DNA of 34,376 bases, taken from assembly GCA_012729935.1 (NCBI GenBank), contig JAAYBY010000139.1:1-34376 (forward strand), in the 5' to 3' direction. The stretch comes from Clostridiaceae bacterium. GTDB taxonomy: Bacteria > Bacillota > Clostridia > Saccharofermentanales > UBA5734. The notes beneath the pieces are model-generated. The model was not told the DNA's origin, searched no databases, and saw only the letters and a list, made by a program, of their open reading frames with translations. Position numbers and translations under genes: made by a program. Below are positions 9,414-16,239 of this stretch, one piece after another. Numbering within the stretch: position 1 is the first letter of the stretch; the number at the start of each line of letters is the position of its first letter.

Positions 9414-9536
9414 CTCAACACAGTGTCTTAAGTAAAAGAATATTGGCAGCTTTTTGTTTGAAATAACTGATAAAATATTTTTGAGATTGTATATGAGCAT
9501 CATGCGCAGAAAAAAGCCTGTCAGGAGGGCAAATGA

Positions 9537-10193
9537 ATGTACGATCAAACTCATGGTAATGCGTTCAACGAGGCGCTGCGGCAGATGGACAAACCATCAT
9601 GCGTCCGCCTGGCGCTGCAGCTGATCGATTCGGGTGTCATGGATCTCGTCGAGTTATACGCAGAGGTTCTGGCACCGGCTCTGAATCAAATCACACGGGA
9701 TGAAGAGAACGAGGCGACTGCGATCTGGCGGGAACACATTCGCAGCTCGATCATCCGGACCATCATCGAATGCTGCTACCCACGCGTGATCGAAACCATC
9801 GAGAAACAGGGAATTCAACTGAATAAAGGGAAGGTGGTTCTTGTATCACCTGCCGATGAATATCATGAGCTTGGCCTGCGCATGGGCGCTGATTTCTTCA
9901 CCCTTTGCGGCTACCAGGCACTCTATGTCGGCAGTGATACACCCCAGAATGAACTGATCGATGGTTTGAAGCGGGACAACCCCGACTATGTGGTCATCAA
10001 TGCCGTCAATTTTTATAATGTGTTCAAGGTTAAAAAACTGGTCGCCTTCATTAAGGACGCTGTACCGGATGTCAAGGTGCTGTGCAGCGGCCAGGCCTTT
10101 CGGCATGATCCGACTCTGCAGGAACAGATTGGCGCACTGGCTTTGATTGAGACGATTGATGATATCAGGAATCTGGAAGGGGGCATCATATGA
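9537..10193 (+). CDS. Stand-alone CarH/LitR-like cobalamin-binding protein
   Basis: This is a 218-residue protein with an N-terminal helical bundle (about 1-90) and a C-terminal Rossmann-like B12-binding domain (about 97-218). The corrinoid motif is visible as E108-x-H110-x-x-G113, in which His would be the lower axial ligand. It is followed by the typical GYQALYVGSDTP and SGQAF segments. The helical bundle keeps the E66-H67 pair at the place of the CarH/LitR W-x9-EH motif, but the Trp position holds Glu. No MerR-type HTH precedes it, so this is not a complete CarH repressor. It may sense cobalamin, or light through adenosylcobalamin, and act on a partner, or be a corrinoid carrier. AGGAGG at 9523-9528 supports the ATG at 9537. 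The stop overlaps the permease start (ATGA, 10190-10193), so expression is tightly coupled. Confidence 0.8.
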   Translation: MYDQTHGNAFNEALRQMDKPSCVRLALQLIDSGVMDLVELYAEVLAPALNQITRDEENEATAIWREHIRSSIIRTIIECCYPRVIETIEKQGIQLNKGKVVLVSPADEYHELGLRMGADFFTLCGYQALYVGSDTPQNELIDGLKRDNPDYVVINAVNFYNVFKVKKLVAFIKDAVPDVKVLCSGQAFRHDPTLQEQIGALALIETIDDIRNLEGGII

Positions 10194-11356
10194 TTGCGTC
10201 ATTTAAAATTGCCGTCCGGTTTCTGAAATCCAGCCGCGGGCAGACGGTGATGATCGCCATCGGGATCGCCATCGGAATAGCGGTTCAAATTTTTATCGGA
10301 TCGCTGATTCAGGGTCTGCAGAAGAGCCTGATTGACTCAACCATCGGCAATGCCGCCCACATAACAATCCAGCAGGAAGATAACGATCAGTTGATGGCCG
10401 ATTACGAATCTGTGATTGACGCTGTTCGGGCAGCCGATGAACGGATCACATATATTTCGCCCGTGCTTCAGCAGGCGGCACTGATTATCGACGGCGATCA
10501 GACTGAATCCATCCTGATACGCGGGTTTGATTATAAACGCGCCAATCCGATTTACGCCTTTGACTCGCGCTTTGTTGAGGGACGTCTGCCTGCTGGTGCA
10601 AATGAAGCTGCGATTGGTAAGGAACTTCAGGCAGAGTTATCGCTTTCAGTAGGCGACCCTGTTGACATCACGATTACAGGCGGAACCAAGCTGACCTACA
10701 CTGTATCGGGTGTTTTTGACCTGAAGGTGCAGTCCTTGAATAAAAGCTGGTTTTTAACAACATTAGAGTCTGCGCAGGATCAACTGGATAAAAGCGGATT
10801 GATATCGACGATTGAAATGCAGGTTGATGACGACTCTGTTTTCCAGGTTGATGAACTTGCGGTGCAGCTGGCTGAACTGCCTGATTTTTCAGAGAAAAAA
10901 CTGATTCAATGGAAGGAACAGAACGAACAGCTGTTATCAGGTCTGAATGGCCAAAGCATATCCAGCCTGATGATCCAGGTTTTTGTCATCGTTTCTGTTG
11001 TTTTAGCAATCGCCAGCATTCTGGCGATTTCTGTGCTGCAGAAATCAAAACAAATCGGTATTCTCAAGGCGATGGGTATCCGCAATCGTCAGGCAAGCCT
11101 GATTTTTCTGTTTCAAGGTCTGATTCTCGGTATTCTCGGCGGTTTTCTCGGGGTTGCACTGGGACTCGGGCTGGCATATGCGTTCACGGTGTTTGCGCGA
11201 AATCCCGACGGAACGCCCGTCGTCGCGTTGCTGATCGAACCGGGTTTCTTCGCCTTGTCATTCTTGATAGCAGTTGTCGCTTCCTCCCTGGCGTCACTAA
11301 TCCCGGCCAGACGTTCATCCCGTCTCGATCCGATAGAGGTAATCAGAAATGGATAA
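10190..11356 (+). CDS. FtsX/MacB/LolC-type ABC transporter permease
   Basis: This 388-residue inner-membrane permease of the MacB-FtsX type has one N-terminal helix (about 18-43), a large extracytoplasmic MacB_PCD-like domain (about 45-255), and three C-terminal helices (about 260-285, 300-335, 343-370). This four-helix topology is diagnostic of type VII ABC systems, which drive extracellular work, lipoprotein handling or export rather than nutrient uptake. The C-terminal LIPARRSSRLDPIEVIR is the classic conserved tail of the family. Its ATG overlaps the stop of the B12-binding gene by 4 bases, and its end overlaps the ATPase gene by 8 bases. The three genes therefore form one translationally coupled unit. 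The cargo is unknown. Confidence 0.92.
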   Translation: MIASFKIAVRFLKSSRGQTVMIAIGIAIGIAVQIFIGSLIQGLQKSLIDSTIGNAAHITIQQEDNDQLMADYESVIDAVRAADERITYISPVLQQAALIIDGDQTESILIRGFDYKRANPIYAFDSRFVEGRLPAGANEAAIGKELQAELSLSVGDPVDITITGGTKLTYTVSGVFDLKVQSLNKSWFLTTLESAQDQLDKSGLISTIEMQVDDDSVFQVDELAVQLAELPDFSEKKLIQWKEQNEQLLSGLNGQSISSLMIQVFVIVSVVLAIASILAISVLQKSKQIGILKAMGIRNRQASLIFLFQGLILGILGGFLGVALGLGLAYAFTVFARNPDGTPVVALLIEPGFFALSFLIAVVASSLASLIPARRSSRLDPIEVIRNG

Positions 11357-12044
11357 AATCATTCAGCTTGATAAAGTCAGCAAAATTTATGGTACCAGCG
11401 TTAAAACACAGGTTCTTTTCGATATCGACCTGTCATTTGACGCACAATCCTTTAATGCCATCATCGGCCAGTCCGGCAGCGGCAAGTCAACCTTGATGAA
11501 CATCATGGGGACGCTTGACAGACCGACCTCTGGCGATGTGACCATCAATGGAACGCGTACGGATGGCATGAAGACCAATGAACTGGCAGCTCTGCGCAAT
11601 CAGACCATCGGATTCATTTTCCAGTTTCACTACTTGCTGCCTGAGTTCACCGCCCTGGAAAATGTCCTGATGCCGGCCGTCATCAAATACAACAAGCCAT
11701 CTGCTGAAACGGTTCGCAGGGCGCATGAACTGATGGAACTGGTTGGTCTGGAAAAGGTCAAGAACAATCTCTCAAGCAAGATGTCCGGCGGACAACAGCA
11801 GAGGACAGCGATTGCCCGTGCCTTGATCATGAACCCGCAGATTATCCTCGCGGATGAACCAACCGGCAATCTCGATTCCGACACAACCCAGACGGTCTAT
11901 GGTATGATGAGACAAATCAATGATTTGTACCGGACCACGTTTATTATCATCACACATGATCGGAAGATCGCTGAGATGACAGACCGTATTGTTGAGATCA
12001 AAGATGGCAGAATCAATCTGGATGTGACCCGATCAACGACATGA
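11349..12044 (+). CDS. MacB/LolD-type ABC transporter ATP-binding protein
   Basis: This 231-residue nucleotide-binding subunit is the energising partner of the upstream FtsX-type permease. The Walker A motif (GQSGSGKST, 40-48), Q-loop (Q92), signature (MSGGQ, 145-149), Walker B plus catalytic Glu (IILADEPTGNLD, ending about 175) and H-loop (ITHDRKIA) are all intact. ADEPTGNLD is typical of the LolD/MacB/FtsE group, which argues against a role with the sugar-type importer at 25847-27669. The reading frame starts inside the 3' end of the permease gene. The sugar kinase gene starts 59 bases downstream on the same strand and may be read through. Confidence 0.93.
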   Translation: MDKIIQLDKVSKIYGTSVKTQVLFDIDLSFDAQSFNAIIGQSGSGKSTLMNIMGTLDRPTSGDVTINGTRTDGMKTNELAALRNQTIGFIFQFHYLLPEFTALENVLMPAVIKYNKPSAETVRRAHELMELVGLEKVKNNLSSKMSGGQQQRTAIARALIMNPQIILADEPTGNLDSDTTQTVYGMMRQINDLYRTTFIIITHDRKIAEMTDRIVEIKDGRINLDVTRSTT

Positions 12045-12103
12045 CAGGTGATATAAGCTAAACGGTATCGGATCAGACACATTATTTTAATCGGGGTGAT
12101 CTC

Positions 12104-13591
12104 TTGGCGTTTATTACGATCGATCTTGGAACCACAAATATTAAAGTAACCGCATTTACAGATCAATTTTCTGAAATCGGGTCGGAATCCTCAAAAGTCA
12201 TTTATCAACAGGAACAGGACCACTGGGTCGAATTTGATGCAGAAGCCTATTTTGACCATCTGCAGGATGCAATCGCGCGCCTGAGGCCACAGATTTTTGA
12301 GCCTGTTCATCAGATCATTTTAACCGGCCAGGCGGAATCGCTGGTTGTTCTCGATTCAGATGGAAAACCACTGCGGCAGGCCATATCCTGGCTGGATATG
12401 CGGTCGACCCGTGAATCGGAGCGCATTAAAGAGGCTTTCCCAGAGGATCAGGCCTACGCCATAACCGGACAGCCGGCAAACACGCCCACCTGGCCGATTA
12501 CAAAAATACTGTGGCTCAAAGAAAATGAGCCGGATATCTTTAAACAGGCTGGCTGGTATGTTTTGGTCAAGGATTATATTCATTATCGACTGACCGGGAA
12601 AATGACGGGTGAATACTCGATTTACAATTTTTCCTATTATTTTGACATTCATCAAAAGGATTACTGGATGGATCTGCTGAACTGGTGCGGCGTGCGCAGA
12701 GAGCAGCTTCCGGAGCTCGTCGAGCCGTGCACGACGACCGGACTGATCATGCCCCAGGTTGCTGAAAAAACAGGTCTGGATCCGTCTGTTTCGGTCAATA
12801 TCGGTACGCTTGACCATTTTGCAGGCATGATTGGAACCGGTAACATTCGCCAGGGGATAATCAGTGAATCGACCGGAACAGTGGTCGCGCTGGCGACGTT
12901 GGTCGATAAGCCGGTGTTGACTAAAGAACGTATTCCCTGTCACTATGGTCCCTTTCTCAACAGTTATGTTCTGCTGCCGGTTTGTGAGAGCGGCGGTGTC
13001 TGTCTCGAATGGTTCAGAGACACATTTGCGTCTGACCTGTCTTACAAGGATATTGATCAACTGGCCGTCAGGCGCAATACACCGGCTGACCTGCTCTTCC
13101 TGCCTTATCTGACCGGAACCAATTCACCGGAGTATAATACAGATGCCAAGGGTGTCTTTTACGGAATTCGCCTCAAGCATGATCGCGGTGATTTCGCATC
13201 AGCCGTCATGGAAGGCGTCGCCTATCTGCTCAACAGGAATCTGGCAGCACTGGATCGGCTGGGGATTCACCCGGAACGGGTGATTACGACCGGCGGCGGA
13301 TCAAAATCATCGTTCTGGTGCCAGACAAAAGCCAATCTGACCGGAATTCCTTTTTCTGTTCCTGTTCAAACAGAGGCAGCCTCTTTGGGTTGTGCCTTGA
13401 TTGGTGCTGTTGCCTGCGGTGTGGCAGCCAGCTATGAAAAAGCTATCGAGCAATGCGTCGCGATGAAAAAAGTGTACCAGCCTGAAGAAAGAACGGCTTT
13501 TGCCCGTCAGAACCGCCGATATGATCAACTCTACCAACAAATGCTTCCGGTTTTTGAACAGGATGCAGCCTTCAGCCTGGCGGACGACTGA
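12104..13591 (+). CDS. FGGY-family carbohydrate kinase
   Basis: This 495-residue two-domain sugar kinase of the xylulokinase/gluconokinase/L-fuculokinase class phosphorylates a sugar or polyol with ATP in the cytoplasm. Visible motifs are the N-terminal phosphate loop (ITIDLGTTNIKVTAF), the WLD segment of domain I, the catalytic Asp in GTLDHFAGMIGTG, and the ATP-binding TTGGGSKSSFWCQ near residue 398. The length is normal for FGGY. The start is a TTG at 12104 preceded by GGGGTGAT; no ATG lies upstream, and the first residues match the family start. Specificity cannot be assigned. The kinase is followed by an isomerase-like gene, suggesting a ketose as substrate, but that gene has its own strong promoter. 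Confidence 0.9.
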   Translation: MAFITIDLGTTNIKVTAFTDQFSEIGSESSKVIYQQEQDHWVEFDAEAYFDHLQDAIARLRPQIFEPVHQIILTGQAESLVVLDSDGKPLRQAISWLDMRSTRESERIKEAFPEDQAYAITGQPANTPTWPITKILWLKENEPDIFKQAGWYVLVKDYIHYRLTGKMTGEYSIYNFSYYFDIHQKDYWMDLLNWCGVRREQLPELVEPCTTTGLIMPQVAEKTGLDPSVSVNIGTLDHFAGMIGTGNIRQGIISESTGTVVALATLVDKPVLTKERIPCHYGPFLNSYVLLPVCESGGVCLEWFRDTFASDLSYKDIDQLAVRRNTPADLLFLPYLTGTNSPEYNTDAKGVFYGIRLKHDRGDFASAVMEGVAYLLNRNLAALDRLGIHPERVITTGGGSKSSFWCQTKANLTGIPFSVPVQTEAASLGCALIGAVACGVAASYEKAIEQCVAMKKVYQPEERTAFARQNRRYDQLYQQMLPVFEQDAAFSLADD

Positions 13592-13615
13592 AACAATCGA
13601 TCTGCTGGTGATCGT

Positions 13616-13627
13616 ATTTTCGAAAAA
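13616..13627. promoter_or_regulatory. Candidate regulon operator 1 (TTTTCGAAAA)
   Basis: ATTTTCGAAAAA is centred on the CpG at 13621-13622, with a perfect 10-base palindromic core. It lies 25 bases after the kinase stop. Operator 2 is exactly 54 bases away centre to centre, close to five helical turns, which would suit cooperative or looped binding. It matches the copies at 13671, 17602, 17703, 19359 and 24046. Confidence 0.6.
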
Positions 13628-13670
13628 ACCAACCAGTAACCGAAAATATTCAACCCTACAATCGTGTGAG

Positions 13671-13680
13671 TTTTCGAAAT
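13671..13680. promoter_or_regulatory. Candidate regulon operator 2 (TTTTCGAAAT)
   Basis: TTTTCGAAAT is centred at 13675-13676, with one arm mismatch at the outer base. It ends 21 bases upstream of the isomerase -35 element. A further 9-base half-like match, TAACGAAAA, occurs in the leader at 13768-13776. This is the exact complement of TTTTCGTTA at 19342-19350 before the ceramidase-like gene. Confidence 0.55.
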
Positions 13681-13690
13681 AACCCGACGG

Positions 13691-13722
13691 GGACGCCTTT
13701 ATTGACAGAAAATAAGGCGTCC
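13691..13722. repeat. Inverted repeat flanking the isomerase -35 element
   Basis: The arms GGACGCCTT (13691-13699) and AAGGCGTCC (13714-13722) are perfect complements separated by 14 bases. The -35 hexamer lies in the loop and the right arm fills the promoter spacer. No T-run follows on either strand, so this is not an ordinary terminator; an operator is more likely. Confidence 0.6.
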
Positions 13723-13730
13723 TCTATACT
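13702..13730 (+). promoter_or_regulatory. Strong sigma-A promoter of the isomerase gene
   Basis: TTGACA (13702-13707, full consensus) and TATACT (13725-13730, 5 of 6) are separated by exactly 17 bases. Transcription should start near 13737, giving a leader of about 75 bases. The promoter is embedded in one inverted repeat and followed at once by a second palindrome, so it appears tightly controlled. Confidence 0.8.
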
Positions 13731-13735
13731 GAAAA

Positions 13736-13755
13736 CGAATCATTCAAATGATTCG
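13736..13755. promoter_or_regulatory. Perfect palindrome over the isomerase transcription start (candidate operator)
   Basis: CGAATCATTCAAATGATTCG has two perfect 9-base arms around a 2-base centre. It starts five bases after the -10 element and so covers the predicted +1, a classic repressor position. It differs from the TTTCGAAA motif and may bind a second regulator. I found no other copy in the window. Confidence 0.55.
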
Positions 13756-13811
13756 CAGGGTTTTCATTAACGAAAAAGTTTCAAAAAATGACGTGAAAGG
13801 AAGGTTCAGAT

Positions 13812-15161
13812 ATGCGAGCAGTCAAGGCAGGGTTTGTCGGATTTGGCGAAATCAATACCCCTAGAGATGTTGTTGATCAGTTAAGCGCCAATGCCGTCAG
13901 CGAACTGGAAAAGTTGGGATGGGAGGTCTATGCGACCGAAACCGTCAGTGACGAGGCAACCTATTCTGAAGCTGATCGAGCAATCAAGGATCTGAAGAAT
14001 AAGGATTTTGATCTGCTTGTTGTCTGTGTAACCGGTTGGATTCCCACACATGCCGTCATCCGGGTGACCGATAAATTCAGACACATACCGATGCTCCTCT
14101 GGGGTCTCACCGGCTGGATGGAAGAAGGACGACTGGTCACAACAGCACCACAAGCCGGTACCAGCGCATTGCGTCAGGTGATGCAGGGGCTCGGATACTG
14201 TTTTCGCTATGTTTTCAGCAAAGTTGACGAACCGGTACCTGCCAAGGCGATTAACGCATTTGGTCAGGCTGCACGCACGGCTGTTGAGTTGCGGGATATG
14301 CGGATCGGTTCGATGGGTTATCGTGACATGCTTTTATACGGTACACCAGCGGATATCCTCGCTCTGCGCCGGGAAATTGGTATCGAAGTAGAGTGTTTTG
14401 AAATGCTGGAAATGGTTCGAACACCGATTGATAAAAAAGATGTCGATGAGATTGTCGACTACTGTCTGAAGAACTGGACATTTGAAAAGGAATTCGACCA
14501 TGAGATTCTGGCTCAGGGCGCTCGATACTATCTGTCTCTGAAGAAAAAGATCCAAGAAAGAGGCTTCGACGCCATCACGCTGCTCGATGTTGACGGCATG
14601 AAAAAACTGGAGAGCTTTCCACCCGCTATGGTCTTTATGCTGATTGCCGATCTGCTTAAAATCTGCACCATCCCCGAGAACGATATCATCGGCAACGCGA
14701 CTCAGCTGATGGTGAAAACGCTGACCGGTCAAATTGCCCACTATATGGAATTTTACGAATATTTTGACGAGACCGTTCTGATCGGTGTACCTGATTTTGT
14801 CCCAGGAGCCGTGGTTGAAGGAGATATCAGGCTGCTGCCAGCGAAATTCGGTCTGCTGTCAGCCAGTCTGCTAAATACGTCGAAGGTTAAAGACGGACCT
14901 GTCACGCTGATGCGTCTAATTGAAGATCATGGACGTTACACACTGCACATGGCTCGCGGCGAGGCGATGCAGCCACGCCCGTGGGAAGAATACGGCTGGG
15001 ATCGTCCGGCTCCTCAGCTGCCGAGTCTCGAAGTTAAACTGGAAGAGCCGGTCAACTCGTTTGTTGATAAAATAGCCTCGCAGCATACCATTATTGCGTA
15101 TGGTGATGTGACAGAAGAAATGACACAGCTGTGCAAGATCCTGAAAATCAGAATGATCTGA
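13812..15161 (+). CDS. L-fucose/L-arabinose isomerase-family protein
   Basis: This 449-residue protein has the two-part build of the fucose/arabinose isomerase-like family. The N-terminal half is an alpha/beta domain (GFVGFGEINTPRD, LLVVCVTGWIPTHAV). The C-terminal half has a TLHMARGEA segment and the closing QHTIIAYGDVTEEM (H425), where the family normally has its conserved His-Gly-Asp tail. Family members interconvert aldoses and ketoses using Mn2+ in the cytoplasm. The central catalytic region is divergent: I see DAITLLDVDG near 253 and GVPDFVPGA near 325 instead of the GHDGP-type loop I recall from homologues, so activity or substrate may differ. GGAAGG is the ribosome binding site. It has its own strong promoter and follows the sugar kinase. 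Specificity is unassigned. Confidence 0.8.
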   Translation: MRAVKAGFVGFGEINTPRDVVDQLSANAVSELEKLGWEVYATETVSDEATYSEADRAIKDLKNKDFDLLVVCVTGWIPTHAVIRVTDKFRHIPMLLWGLTGWMEEGRLVTTAPQAGTSALRQVMQGLGYCFRYVFSKVDEPVPAKAINAFGQAARTAVELRDMRIGSMGYRDMLLYGTPADILALRREIGIEVECFEMLEMVRTPIDKKDVDEIVDYCLKNWTFEKEFDHEILAQGARYYLSLKKKIQERGFDAITLLDVDGMKKLESFPPAMVFMLIADLLKICTIPENDIIGNATQLMVKTLTGQIAHYMEFYEYFDETVLIGVPDFVPGAVVEGDIRLLPAKFGLLSASLLNTSKVKDGPVTLMRLIEDHGRYTLHMARGEAMQPRPWEEYGWDRPAPQLPSLEVKLEEPVNSFVDKIASQHTIIAYGDVTEEMTQLCKILKIRMI

Positions 15162-15186
15162 GTTTGACGAGAATGTGAATCAGAAC

Positions 15187-15220
15187 AGGCAGACAGCAGA
15201 TTCAGCTGTCTGCCTTTATT
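15187..15220 (+). terminator. Rho-independent terminator of the isomerase gene
   Basis: The stem AGGCAGACAGC (15187-15197) pairs perfectly with GCTGTCTGCCT (15205-15215) over 11 bases. The loop is 7 bases and is followed by TTATTTTT. The right arm lies inside the 3' end of the convergent lacI-type gene, whose stop codon falls in the loop. Confidence 0.85.
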
Positions 15221-16212
15221 TTTGCAGTTGTTTCCCGTTTGATGAGTGAGGGTTTGAGGGCGACGTTCTGGATCACGGTGAAATGCTTGTCTTTGATTTT
15301 CCGGAAAAGAATACTGACGGTGACGACAGCCATTTCCTTGATCGGGTTAGAGACCGTCGTCAAAGCCTTGGAGAGATAGGGGCAGACAGCTACATTATCC
15401 ATGCCCATGATCGAGATATCATCCGGAACAGACAGGTTACGTTCGGTGACCGCCCGCAAGGCGCCAATCGCGATGTCGTCGTAGGCGGCAAATATTGCGG
15501 TTGGCCGAACGGGTGCGTCGAGGATTGTTTTCATGCTTCGATAACCGCAATCTTCAAAGCGATAATCTGAAATCTTGATGATCGAATCTATCAGCGGCAG
15601 TTGATTCTTCTGCATCACATCGCGGAACGCGCGAAAGCGGTTTTCCGTCAGATGGTCACCGATATAGCCGATTCGCCGATGGCCAAGCTTGACCAGATAT
15701 TCCACACCGGTTGAGGCACCATAATAATCATCGATCCAAATACAATCAAAATGGTTGATCTGGTTTTCGATCGTGATCAGAACCAGCGGGATGTTCCATA
15801 TTTCCTGAATGCCTTCCAATGTATCCTGAATCTGACTGTTTTCCGAAATCAGGATAATACCGTCAATTTGCTGTCCTCCGAAAATTCTCAGATAATCCAT
15901 TTCCTTCTCGGTTTTAAAATCTGAAACAGCGAAGGTGTAACTGTAGCCGCGTTTGGTGATCTGGGCACCGATTGAGCTGATCAGCTGCGTATAGTAATTG
16001 CTGTAAACTTCCGGGCAGATCACACCGATGGACTGTTTGTTTTTCCCCGGCCAGTCTTTCTGGGGCGGTGGCAGGTGGTAATTCAGTTCACGGGCGATTC
16101 GCACGATTTTCATCCGCGTTTCGTCTTTAATTTCATGACTGTTATTCAGCGCTTTCGACACGGTTGAAATACTGACGCCGGCTACTACCGCGATGTCTTT
16201 AAGCTTCGTCAT
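15202..16212 (-). CDS. LacI-family transcriptional regulator
   Basis: This 336-residue DNA-binding regulator has an N-terminal HTH (residues 4-24, including VSISTVSKALNNS) and a periplasmic-binding-protein-like sensor domain from about 60 to 325. The sensor domain shows the usual IDDYYGA, LGHRRIGYI, TAIFAAYDDIAIGAL and ISIMGMDN segments. The hinge is unusual: after RELNY it reads HLPPPQKDW instead of the NxxARxL-type hinge helix. I chose the ATG at 16212, which follows AGGAGGA by four bases; a TTG at 16239 is in frame but lacks such a site. It is co-directional with, and 27 bases downstream of, the hisD-like gene, so both should be transcribed from the 17.6 kb intergenic region. It is the natural candidate to bind the TTTCGAAA palindromes in this locus. 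Confidence 0.92.
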   Translation of the reverse strand: MTKLKDIAVVAGVSISTVSKALNNSHEIKDETRMKIVRIARELNYHLPPPQKDWPGKNKQSIGVICPEVYSNYYTQLISSIGAQITKRGYSYTFAVSDFKTEKEMDYLRIFGGQQIDGIILISENSQIQDTLEGIQEIWNIPLVLITIENQINHFDCIWIDDYYGASTGVEYLVKLGHRRIGYIGDHLTENRFRAFRDVMQKNQLPLIDSIIKISDYRFEDCGYRSMKTILDAPVRPTAIFAAYDDIAIGALRAVTERNLSVPDDISIMGMDNVAVCPYLSKALTTVSNPIKEMAVVTVSILFRKIKDKHFTVIQNVALKPSLIKRETTAKIKADS

Positions 16213-16239
16213 AGAATCCTCCTGTGGTGTTGCGGTCAA

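Noticed and set aside
11349..12044. This ATPase as the missing energy subunit of the sugar-type importer.
   Set aside because: It overlaps an FtsX-type permease gene, has the ADEPTGNLD form of LolD/MacB ATPases, and is too short for the MalK/MsiK type with a C-terminal regulatory domain.
13691..13722. The GGACGCCTT hairpin read as the terminator of the FGGY kinase gene.
   Set aside because: No T-run follows on either strand, it lies about 100 bases after the stop, and it contains the -35 element of the isomerase promoter, so an operator is more likely.
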